64,000 nucleotides of DNA from the NCBI RefSeq assembly GCF_900106755.1, contig NZ_FNNN01000007.1, forward strand, positions 124,001-188,000, given 5' to 3'. Each line of letters opens with the position of its first letter. The first letter of the stretch is position 1. This document shows, piece after piece, positions 16,740 to 23,683 of this stretch. The DNA is from Bacteroides faecis MAJ27 (GTDB taxonomy: Bacteria; Bacteroidota; Bacteroidia; Bacteroidales; Bacteroidaceae). Position numbers and translations under genes: made by a program. The notes beneath the pieces are model-generated. The model ran no database searches. It had not been told where the DNA came from and worked only from the letters and a program-made list of their open reading frames with translations.

Positions 16740-17639
16740 ATGAAAATAGTTATAGCATTCTTGATGGCTGTTCTGGCCTCGGTATCCGGTTTTTCACAGG
16801 AGGAAAGGCCGGTAAATCCCGTCAGGATTCTGACGGCGGGCCAGCATATCATCCCTTATAAAATAGAGGTCACTTTTGGGAAGACGGTGCATATCCTCTT
16901 CCCTTCGGAAGTGCGCTACGTGGATTTGGGCAGTAACAATATCATCGCAGGCAAGGCTGACGGAGTCGAGAACGTGGTACGTGTCAAAGCGGCGGTGAAG
17001 GAGTTTCCGGGAGAGACGAACTTCTCCGTGATTACAGGAGACGGCTCTTTCTTTTCCTTCAATGTCGTTTATAAGGAAGAGCCTTCCACACTGAATATCA
17101 ATATGGACCAGTGGATGAACCCGGACGAGGGAGAAAAGAAAGGAGGCAGCTCCATCCGTGTCACGGAACTGGGCGAGGAAGATCCGACGGTCATTGCCAG
17201 CGTGATGTACACCATCCACCGGCTGGACCGTAGGGACGTGAAGCATATCGGATGCAGGCAGTTCGGGATGCAGGCTCTTTTAAAGGGCATTTATGTGCAT
17301 AAGGACCTGATCTTCTTCCATGTTTCCCTGACGAACAATTCCAATGTGCCTTTCGATGTGGATTTCGTGCGATTTAAGATAGTGGATAAGAAGATAGCCA
17401 AAAGGACGGCTCAGCAGGAAACTTATATTGAACCGGTACGCACGCTCAATGCCCTGACACGCATCGAAGGAAAGAGCACGGGACGGATCGTGTATGCCTT
17501 TCCGAAAATTGTCATTCCTGACGACAAGTTGCTGGAAGTGGAAATTTACGAGAAAGGGGGAGGCCGTCACCAGCGGTTCTATATTGAGAACAGTGACCTG
17601 GTGGACGCGCGTATTGTGAATGAATTAATCGGTGAGTAA
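16740..17639 (+). CDS. traN: TraN (VirB9-like) outer-membrane channel protein
   Basis: 299 aa, with a cleavable signal peptide (MKIVIAFLMAVLASVSGFSQ). The conserved domain includes VTFGKTVHILFPSEVRYVD and DLGSNNIIAG, then the DUF4138-type core with RRDVKHIGCRQFGMQA and LTNNSNVPFDVDFVRF. It forms the outer membrane part of the T4SS with TraM and TraO. Full length, no in-frame stop, TGG used for Trp. traO starts three bases after its TAA. Confidence 0.9.
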   Translation: MKIVIAFLMAVLASVSGFSQEERPVNPVRILTAGQHIIPYKIEVTFGKTVHILFPSEVRYVDLGSNNIIAGKADGVENVVRVKAAVKEFPGETNFSVITGDGSFFSFNVVYKEEPSTLNINMDQWMNPDEGEKKGGSSIRVTELGEEDPTVIASVMYTIHRLDRRDVKHIGCRQFGMQALLKGIYVHKDLIFFHVSLTNNSNVPFDVDFVRFKIVDKKIAKRTAQQETYIEPVRTLNALTRIEGKSTGRIVYAFPKIVIPDDKLLEVEIYEKGGGRHQRFYIENSDLVDARIVNELIGE

Positions 17640-17641
17640 TC

Positions 17642-18226
17642 ATGAAAAGAGTTTTATTTATTTTGTTATGCATTTGTCTGCCCTTTGTGGCAGGCAAATC
17701 TTTTGCCCAGCGTTACCTGCCGGGGCAGAAAGGTATCCAGCTTACGTTAGGCGGTGTAGACGACTTCGGTTCAAATGTGAAGCATCTGCATGGTAATTTC
17801 CAGGTCGGACTGGCTCTGAGTCGGTATAACCGGAACCATTCCCGCTGGCTGTTCGGGGCGGATTATGTGAAAAAGCACTATTCCTATAAGGATGTTGCGA
17901 TCCCCAAAGCGCAGTTTACCGGGGAGGTAGGTTATTTCGTGCCGTTCATCTCGGACCGTGGTAAGAACGTGTTCTTCTCTGCCGGTCTTTCCGCTCTGGC
18001 GGGTTATGAGACGACCAACTGGAACTGCAAGCTGCTCTATGACGGGGCGACTTTAAAGAATGACGGATGCTTCATTTATGGTTTTGCCCCGGCTTTCGAG
18101 ATGGAGGCGTTCCTTTCCGACAGGCTGGTTTTTCTTTTCAATGTCCGCCAGAGGATATTCTTCGGATCATCCGTGGGGAATTTCCACACGGTGGCAGCTG
18201 TCGGTGTCAAGTACATTTTCAATTAG
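17642..18226 (+). CDS. traO: TraO outer membrane conjugation protein
   Basis: 194 aa with signal peptide (MKRVLFILLCICLPFVAGKSFA). The mature protein is a beta-barrel-like domain with LTLGGVDDF and GFAPAFEMEAF and a C-terminal aromatic residue pattern (VGVKYIFN), as expected for an outer membrane barrel. TraO in this family follows TraN. It ends in TAG and the next gene starts ten bases later. Confidence 0.88.
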   Translation: MKRVLFILLCICLPFVAGKSFAQRYLPGQKGIQLTLGGVDDFGSNVKHLHGNFQVGLALSRYNRNHSRWLFGADYVKKHYSYKDVAIPKAQFTGEVGYFVPFISDRGKNVFFSAGLSALAGYETTNWNCKLLYDGATLKNDGCFIYGFAPAFEMEAFLSDRLVFLFNVRQRIFFGSSVGNFHTVAAVGVKYIFN

Positions 18227-18236
18227 CAGCAACAGT

Positions 18237-18725
18237 ATGGAACAAGGCAATTGGAACGTGGATGAGATGCTTCATTGGCTGGATATGAAAATAAACCGGG
18301 AAGACCGGAACATACGTGAACAAAGCAAGAAGATGAATGAGAATTTCCTACACTTTTTCGAATGGAATGCGGAGAGCCTGTATAAGTCTCATTTTATGTC
18401 CGGGTGTTATAAGATACTCCGGCAGGCGGTGGACGGGGCAAAGGGCATGGATACGGTTTGGAATATTGTTGAGGACAACATTGCTTACTGTGAGAACAAA
18501 CTGTTGAACGGTCAGGTGGATTGTAACAGTTCCAGCCGGACAACGAATGTTGCCCATTTCCTGAAGTTGGAGTGTATGCAGCAGTTAGTTAGGGATTACC
18601 GGGAATTCGCGAATATCCTTGCGCAAACGCCTCCCGAAGAGAATTTGCAACAGACGGCTAATAAAACAGAAAAGAAGAGAGAAGAGCCGCCTGAAAGAAA
18701 GATAAAAACGGGCATCAGGCGTTAG
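18237..18725 (+). CDS. Conserved element protein, paralogue of the gene at 19253
   Basis: 162 aa; start ATG 18237 (MEQGNWNVDEMLHW) chosen because an upstream in-frame ATG lies within traO. The core NENFLHFFEWNAESLYKSHFM matches NYLHFFDWHADDLYKACYM in the gene downstream of traQ, and both share an NVAHFLKLEC/NMAHSLEMEC helix and a basic tail ending in R. The two are therefore tandem relatives separated by traQ. It may belong to the DUF3876-type family of Bacteroides elements, but I am not certain. It occupies the place where TraP (primase) is often found. Confidence 0.75.
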   Translation: MEQGNWNVDEMLHWLDMKINREDRNIREQSKKMNENFLHFFEWNAESLYKSHFMSGCYKILRQAVDGAKGMDTVWNIVEDNIAYCENKLLNGQVDCNSSSRTTNVAHFLKLECMQQLVRDYREFANILAQTPPEENLQQTANKTEKKREEPPERKIKTGIRR

Positions 18726-18776
18726 CCGACAACGGACTCAATCAAGTAAATTATTCATTTAGTAATACGTAAAATC

Positions 18777-19241
18777 ATGAAGATGAAATTAATAATAAGT
18801 GGTATCATGCTCACATTGCTTTGCCTGCTGGGTGGCTGTGATGATAAATTGGAAGTACAGCAGGCTTATGATTTCTCGCTAACGTCCTGGTATCTCCAGA
18901 AGACCATTTCCCCGGATGAGACCGTGGAGATTCGTCTGACACTCAATCGTAGCGGAAACTATGAGGAAGCCGGCTATCAAATCGGTTATATACAGATGGA
19001 GGGTAGCGGCGAGGTGTACGACAAGAAGAAGGTCTATCTGGTGAACCGGGAGATGCAACCGTTGGATTCGATAGCGGAGTTGGATGACAGCGATCCCTGC
19101 CGCCAGGTATTCACGCTCTTCTATCATAACCGAAGCAGCAAGAATGCGGAAATTAAATTCGTGATAGCGGATAATTTCCATCAGGAAAGAGAACTGGATA
19201 TATCCTTTCAGAGCGAAACTGAAACGGACATGGAACTATAA
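18777..19241 (+). CDS. traQ: TraQ (DUF3872) lipoprotein
   Basis: 154 aa. A lipoprotein signal peptide (MLTLLCLLGGC near residues 10-20, Cys as the probable lipid site) is followed by the DUF3872 domain: LEVQQAYDFSLTSWYLQ near 25, EIRLTLNRSGNYE, and FTLFYHNRSS. This is TraQ of the Bacteroides transfer region, with role in transfer unknown. TAA stop, then 11 bases to the next gene. Confidence 0.9.
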   Translation: MKMKLIISGIMLTLLCLLGGCDDKLEVQQAYDFSLTSWYLQKTISPDETVEIRLTLNRSGNYEEAGYQIGYIQMEGSGEVYDKKKVYLVNREMQPLDSIAELDDSDPCRQVFTLFYHNRSSKNAEIKFVIADNFHQERELDISFQSETETDMEL

Positions 19242-19252
19242 ATCGGACAACA

Positions 19253-19738
19253 ATGGATAAAAGTGATTTAAGGATCGAACAATTGCAGCAATATCTTGAC
19301 AAGAAGAAAGGGGTTGTGGAAAGCGATATAAAAGAGTATAACCAGCAACTGGGAAAAAACTATCTTCATTTCTTTGACTGGCATGCCGATGACTTGTATA
19401 AGGCCTGTTATATGGATAAGAATTATAAGGCCATTCAGGAGGCGATTGATACCGCTGAAACGCCGAAGGACATTGAAGGCTATTTGAAGCGTTGTACCCT
19501 GTATATAGAAGAAGATCTCCTGAACGGTCCGCTTGTCAAGAAAAGTACCAACCCGATGTCGAATATGGCCCATTCCCTGGAGATGGAATGCAAACAGGAG
19601 TTACTGAAGGACCTCCGGTATTTAAACAGGCTTCTTCAGAGTGAGACTGTAAGTGAAAGAATAAGGCCGCAAGAAGCACCCCGACAAGAAATTGTGCCTG
19701 TGAAAGAAAAGAAGAAAACGGGACCACGGTTGAGATAG
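19253..19738 (+). CDS. Conserved element protein, paralogue of the gene at 18237
   Basis: 161 aa, with N-terminal helices (LRIEQLQQYLDKKKG), the shared core NYLHFFDWHADDLYKACYM near 40-58, a CTLYIEEDLLNGPL segment and a basic tail (KEKKKTGPRLR). Relationship to the 162-aa protein upstream of traQ is clear over the whole length. It is the last gene of the plus-strand transfer operon; a strong bidirectional terminator follows. Confidence 0.78.
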   Translation: MDKSDLRIEQLQQYLDKKKGVVESDIKEYNQQLGKNYLHFFDWHADDLYKACYMDKNYKAIQEAIDTAETPKDIEGYLKRCTLYIEEDLLNGPLVKKSTNPMSNMAHSLEMECKQELLKDLRYLNRLLQSETVSERIRPQEAPRQEIVPVKEKKKTGPRLR

Positions 19739-19756
19739 TATCAATTGAAAGCAATA

Positions 19757-19795
19757 AAAAAGCTACTGAATTTTTGTTTCAGTAGCTTTTTTATT
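19757..19795. terminator. Bidirectional terminator ending the tra operon
   Basis: AAAAAGCTACTGAA (19757-19770) pairs with TTCAGTAGCTTTTT (19778-19791); A-run on one side and T-run on the other give a terminator in both directions. It separates the plus-strand transfer operon from the convergent minus-strand regulatory group. Confidence 0.9.
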
Positions 19796-19816
19796 TATCC
19801 CGGTCTTATATTCCGG

Positions 19817-20590
19817 CTATACCAGATAAGCCTCAAAAAGATAATGTATGAATAACCGGCCCTTTTCCGTCCAGACCGTCAACATGGCCGTGCCTGTTTC
19901 TCCTGTGCGGCTTTCCCATACATGGGTCCGGGTTGCTGTATAGCCTTGATTCTGGTAAGGAGCTTTGAGCAGCCACTGACCGGATTGACGGAACTGGATG
20001 CCTGCCCATCGGAGCCGCTTGTTCAACATTCCGGCAGTCATTCCCAATTCTTTCGCTATCTGTGTGGTCGTGTAGGTGCTTTGGGATTGCAGGACTTTGT
20101 CGTAATACTGAACTTTTGGGGCCTGTAGCTTGAGTTTCAGGATAGCATAGTTGTTCTCCTTCTCCAATGCTGAAATACGGCTGTCTCGCTCTTTTATACG
20201 GTTCTGTGCGAGCAATATGGCACGCGCAAGCAGTTCATTATCCGTTTCGCCATTCTTCTTAAGAAGATAGCCACCGTTCTTTAGTGTTTCGGGAACCAGT
20301 TCATCAAATATCCAGCTTTCGAATTTCTCAGCGGAAGGCAGCTTGCTACCGGCAATCAGCCGGTATACGTTTCCTTCGCTGATGTACTTGATTTTCTGGA
20401 CGGCACTGCGTGTAGGGGTGTCGTAAACCACGACACCCATTGGTTTACAATGTCTTACGACGGCATCTCTCGGATTGGAGTAGCCAAGTGCGGCGGCAAC
20501 ATCCGAGGCGCAGAACCATATTTTCCCGTCAATTTCCAGTGTCCGGATGCGTCCGAACTCGGGATGTTCAAATATCGATACTTTATTCAT
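19817..20590 (-). CDS. Phage-type antirepressor (BRO-N plus KilAC-like)
   Basis: 257 aa. The N-terminal BRO-N domain (residues 5-105) shows FEHPEFGRIRTLEIDGKIWF, ASDVAAALGYSNP and the RLIAGSKLPSAEKFESWIFDEL block that marks this family. A coiled region follows (130-160), then a KilAC-like C-terminal DNA-binding domain (TYTTTQIAKELGMTAGMLNKRL, WLLKAPYQNQGY). Such proteins relieve repressors in prophages, so it could control the element. Its ATG overlaps the last codons of the methyltransferase gene, so both are in one operon. Ends in TAG. Confidence 0.88.
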   Translation of the reverse strand: MNKVSIFEHPEFGRIRTLEIDGKIWFCASDVAAALGYSNPRDAVVRHCKPMGVVVYDTPTRSAVQKIKYISEGNVYRLIAGSKLPSAEKFESWIFDELVPETLKNGGYLLKKNGETDNELLARAILLAQNRIKERDSRISALEKENNYAILKLKLQAPKVQYYDKVLQSQSTYTTTQIAKELGMTAGMLNKRLRWAGIQFRQSGQWLLKAPYQNQGYTATRTHVWESRTGETGTAMLTVWTEKGRLFIHYLFEAYLV

Positions 20591-21800
20591 GACTGTTTAA
20601 TTTATAGGTTTCTTCTATTGCTTTAAATATCTCGTAGACTACCTGGGGGACGATAGCGTTCCCGTATCCTTTAATGGATGCCTGTCTTCACCGAGAAAAG
20701 GAGATACCGTCCAATCGGGTGGAAAGCCCATCATCTCGGCTACAAACAGGGGATTGAGTTGGAAACTCTTTCCAGTCCGGGCGAAGAAATCCGGAAGGCT
20801 GTTCTTCTGTGGTATCTTTCCCCGTTTCTTCAGGTTCTCCAGTGAAGGTGCGCCTTTCCAATCCCGCGCTGTCGGTGTCGGCATCACTTGTCCTTCTGCC
20901 AGCCATTGTAGGATCGATTCTTCCAGATTGTTCCCGTCCGTGTTTTCCAGCTCAGTATTGTCCGGTATCGGTTCCGGTAGTATCCCGTAAAAGTCCAGAA
21001 AATCCGTCAGGCCGTTGGGATTCTTCTCTCCGGCTATCTGGGCATGGGGTGAGGATAAATTCATCGATTTCCATTTCCTGACTCTTTCGGCATGGTGTAT
21101 CTCTGTTGCCACTGGCGTTGGCAGAAGCATTCCATGGATTATCTCCGGTAGTCCCTGCTGCCTGCTGCCCGGCCCCCTGCGCTTGTAGTCCTGTGCCGTC
21201 ACGGTGGGCAATAAACCAAACTCTATCCCGTCTGTGAGGTGCACCGACGGAACAAGCCGGTATAAGTACCGGCTGGACGGAATATCCTTCGCGTTCAAGA
21301 TCACGGCAAATGGTTTCAACAACATATTGCTGTCGTCTTTTAAATACAGGCTCACTCTCTCCGAATAGAGTGGATTGACTTCCCACTTCAGTCTCCTGAC
21401 CGGGCTGTACCATCGTGAGGATGCCAGCAACGTTCTCACCAATGACCCAATCGGGCCTGATCTTATGTATGGCCCTGAGCATGTGAGGCCAGAGATAGCG
21501 GTTATCATCCGCTCCCTTTCTTTGGCCTGCGACGGAGAATGGTTGACAAGGAAAACCTCCTGTAAGGACATTGATTTTTCCTCTCCATTCCCTGAAATCT
21601 GTCGTTGTGACATCTGTATAACTTTTCGCATCTTTAAACCAGTAATTTAGAATGGTATTACAAAAATCGTCTATCTCGCAATGGAAGGCATTCTGCCATC
21701 CCATTCATTCGGCAGCCAGGTCTGGGGCGCCGAATCCACTAAACAGGGAAGCGTGTACCAGACGCTTCCGCTGTTTCTTGTCTTGCTCTTCTTCTTTCAT
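20583..21800 (-). CDS. DNA cytosine-5 methyltransferase with three in-frame TGA codons
   Basis: A single minus-strand frame runs from ATG 21800-21798 to TAA 20585-20583, 405 codons before the stop, interrupted only by TGA at 21707-21705 (codon 32, in PDLAAE-TGA-MGWQNAFHCE), 20954-20952 (codon 283, in TGQY-TGA-AGK) and 20690-20688 (codon 371, in FSR-TGA-RQASIKGYGNAIVPQ). The family has Trp at the first and third sites. Motifs are intact: LFSGFGAPDLAAE (SAM), GGFPCQPFSVAGQ with the catalytic Cys, the ENVAG motif, APHRRDRVWF and the C-terminal GYGNAIVPQVVYEIF. A longer overlapping frame (20639-21631) is a shadow. Overlaps the antirepressor start. Confidence 0.85.
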
Positions 21801-21803
21801 TGT

Positions 21804-22151
21804 TTATTCATTATTTAGAGGTTCGAGGTTCATTACTTTTTTGTCGATCTTACGATAGATGCTCCCCATCTCCAGCATATTTTCCAATCGGAGCAGGTCC
21901 GTGATTTCATAGACGGTCATCCCTTTCTGTGTCGTGAAGCGGATATATCCTTTCTGTCGCTGTATCTCCACTTCTTCGGGAGTCATGTGCAGGACTTCAC
22001 AGATTTCCTGCAAGGTCAGGGTAAGGCTTACTTCCTTAACTGTGTAGATGTAAGTCAGGATGTTCAGCATCTGGAGGCATTTGCGGTGTGATTTGACGAG
22101 TGCTGCGAATTTGTTTCGTTCTATGACGATTACTTTACTTTGATTTTCCAT
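21804..22151 (-). CDS. Small probable DNA-binding protein, 115 aa
   Basis: The middle (SLTLQEICEVLHMTPEEVEIQRQKGYIRF) reads as a helix-turn-helix of the kind in excisionase-like or MerR-type proteins: a helix, a turn at MTPEEV and a recognition-like helix. It lies between the HTH gene and the methyltransferase, three bases upstream of the latter on the minus strand, so all four genes form one operon. Function unassigned; regulatory role is inferred. Ends in TAA. Confidence 0.65.
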   Translation of the reverse strand: MENQSKVIVIERNKFAALVKSHRKCLQMLNILTYIYTVKEVSLTLTLQEICEVLHMTPEEVEIQRQKGYIRFTTQKGMTVYEITDLLRLENMLEMGSIYRKIDKKVMNLEPLNNE

Positions 22152-22163
22152 GTGAATTTTTAT

Positions 22164-22484
22164 TTATGAGTTAATAGAATCGGATATGAAATCTTCGTTT
22201 AGACATTCTTCTCTCAGGAATTTATATACGTCAGAAGCCCAGAAGTAAATCTTGCCGCTGAGTTTGAAAAATGGGAGTTTCCCGGAATTACGCCAGCGGA
22301 TCAGTGTCCGGTCGCATACTTTCAGCATCAGGCGCATATCCCGGCTGTCCAGCATTTGCTTACCGTTGAAACTGGTTACTGCTTCCAGAGCCGTTTCCAG
22401 CTTGGCAATCAGTTTTCGTTGTTCCTCAAAGTTGTCCTTTATCATTGCTTTGAGTATCTCAATATCATTTCTGTTCTCTTCCAT
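22164..22484 (-). CDS. Helix-turn-helix protein, excisionase-like
   Basis: 106 aa. After an N-terminal coiled segment (EEQRKLIAKLETALEAV) comes an HTH_17/MerR-type DNA-binding domain: MLKVCDRTLIRWRNSGKLPFFKLSGKIYFWASDVYKFLRE. This is the type found in excisionase-like and small regulators of Bacteroides conjugative elements. It is the first gene of the minus-strand group and the last recognisable element gene to the right. TAA stop. Confidence 0.82.
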   Translation of the reverse strand: MEENRNDIEILKAMIKDNFEEQRKLIAKLETALEAVTSFNGKQMLDSRDMRLMLKVCDRTLIRWRNSGKLPFFKLSGKIYFWASDVYKFLREECLNEDFISDSINS

Positions 22485-22560
22485 ACAATATTCCTTTGTT
22501 CTAATGGGTTATTTTTCTTTCTTCGGTTGCAAAGTTTTCAAAATTAGGCATGAAAAAATA

Positions 22561-22585
22561 GGGCTGACGGTAACCGCCAGCCCCA
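22561..22585. terminator. Hairpin GGGCTGACGG/CCGCCAGCCC
   Basis: Nine of ten base pairs form between GGGCTGACGG and CCGCCAGCCC with a TAA loop, with one A-C mismatch. It lies upstream of the HTH gene and downstream of anything read from the right; with the similar hairpin at 22727-22753 it may insulate the element edge. Confidence 0.5.
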
Positions 22586-22726
22586 CATTTTCCTTGTAAC
22601 TCACTTGGTATCAATGTGAATTTTCAGAATATTTTTTCTTCATCAGGATAGAAAGGGGAATACACGCAATTCTCCTTCTTAAAAAAGAGACTGATAGAAT
22701 GACAGAGGATATCGGATAAAAAAAGG

Positions 22727-22753
22727 GCTGACAATTAATTGTCAACCCTTCTA
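22727..22753. terminator. Palindromic terminator-like hairpin
   Basis: Sequence GGGCTGACAATTAATTGTCAACCC after an A-run is nearly a perfect palindrome (only C versus A differs), preceded by AAAAAA and followed by TTCT. It starts with the same GGGCTGAC as the hairpin at 22561. A TAnnTTTG-like box TACCTTTG at about 22797 lies to its right, with no gene following. Confidence 0.5.
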
Positions 22754-22946
22754 TAAATATGCTATGATTAACTTGGAAGCATCAAAAACATTGCTTACCT
22801 TTGTGTTACAGAGATATTTGAAATTATGCAGAGCAATGCAATGTGTAGCTGAACTTCCACTACTATATCGTTACCTGCATCTTTATAAAAACACTTTTAA
22901 TCGCTGATTTATAAAAGATTAAAACGAACTACACTCTTTTAAGCAA

Positions 22947-23007
22947 TGAAACAAAGTGTTTCACCGTACGAAACAAAGTGTTTCAAGCGCTTGAAACTTT
23001 TTGAAAC
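22947..23007. repeat. Cluster of TGAAAC/GTTTCA palindromes
   Basis: TGAAACAAAGTGTTTCA (22947-22963), GAAACAAAGTGTTTCA (22970-22985) and the perfect palindrome TTTCAAGCGCTTGAAA (22981-22996), followed by another TTGAAAC at 23001. Five half-sites occur in 60 bp at near-helical spacing. It lies in the 22,485-23,081 gap, where the element should end, and looks like a multi-site protein binding array. No gene is visible in the gap. Confidence 0.55.
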
Positions 23008-23081
23008 TACTATCAAACTGTCTTGAAGTAGCTTTCAAATGACTTTTAATAAAAGGTAGATTGTTAGTGATCCAAAGGTAA

Positions 23082-23561
23082 TCACCGAAGAAAGCCCATT
23101 ATAAACTGGTAACAGAAATAACCGCAAACCACAAACTTCAGTAAGGTTCCCAGCATAAAGCCGATTAATGAACCGACTCCCGACTTAAGAGCCTGAGAAA
23201 ATTCCTTGTTTCCGATCAGTTCACCTATCACTGCCCCCAGAAACGGACCGAAAATAACTCCCCATGGCAAGAAAAGAAGGCCGACAAGCGTCCCAATGAT
23301 ACAGCCCCAGTTACCCCATTTACTGCCGCCACTATATTTACTGCCGAGCATGGGGGTAAAATAATCCAATATTTGTATGACGACAACAATCAACAGCCAA
23401 ACGATCAGCTGCGTTGTGGAATATTGCACCTTATCCGTGAAATGAAGGAAAATCAGTCCCAGATATGCGACAGGAGGACCGGGCAGAAATGGAAGAACAC
23501 ACCCCATCAATCCCGTCATAAGGCACAGCACACCTAGTATAATCAAAATAATATCTAACAT
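23082..23561 (-). CDS. DUF456 family membrane protein
   Basis: 159 aa, almost wholly hydrophobic with about five membrane segments (residues 2-20, 28-42, 52-68, 88-116, 131-152). The family signature includes GCVLPFLPGPPVAYLGL, DYFTPMLGSKYSGGSKWG and a Gly-rich repeated segment FGPFLGAVIGELI. Function of DUF456 proteins is unknown. It is the first gene of the ordinary chromosome to the right of the mobile region, transcribed toward it. Confidence 0.88.
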   Translation of the reverse strand: MLDIILIILGVLCLMTGLMGCVLPFLPGPPVAYLGLIFLHFTDKVQYSTTQLIVWLLIVVVIQILDYFTPMLGSKYSGGSKWGNWGCIIGTLVGLLFLPWGVIFGPFLGAVIGELIGNKEFSQALKSGVGSLIGFMLGTLLKFVVCGYFCYQFIMGFLR

Positions 23562-23683
23562 AGTTACTCAATTAGAAGTAATACGTATCCTTGCTTCATC
23601 AGTTTACATCTCATACTATCGAACAGCAAGAACCTCTATTCCGGCAGCAATTTAAGCAAATAAACCGAATCCTCCAAAAACTG

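Larger units (their letters stand above)
3380..22484. mobile_element. Transfer module of a CTnDOT/CTn341-type conjugative element
   Basis: The gene order ParA, DUF3408, TraD-like, TraE, F, G, I, J, K, L, M, N, O, Q matches the transfer region of Bacteroidales conjugative transposons, which builds a type IV secretion system. GC content is higher than in the flanks. Element ends are not seen: there is no integrase, relaxase, coupling protein or matching att repeat in this window, and traH and traP are also not visible. The minus-strand group after 19,817 (antirepressor, methyltransferase, small HTH proteins) is probably also element cargo. The right end should lie between 22,485 and 23,081. Boundaries given are those of recognisable genes only. 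Confidence 0.85.

Noticed and set aside
20639..21631. A 330-codon minus-strand frame overlapping the methyltransferase
   Set aside because: It lacks the SAM-binding and PCQ catalytic motifs in order, whereas the other frame carries all of them when three TGAs are read through. It is a shadow frame, although parts of it look deceptively protein-like.
7161..21800. Selenocysteine instead of tryptophan at the TGA codons
   Set aside because: The affected families have Trp, not Cys or Sec, at the sites I can place. No SECIS-type hairpin follows most TGAs and no selenocysteine genes are in the window.
3380..22484. General decay of the element explaining the TGAs
   Set aside because: Genes with TGA have no indels or other stop codons, and neighbouring genes traF, I, J, L, N, O and Q are fully intact. 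That is not the pattern of neutral decay.
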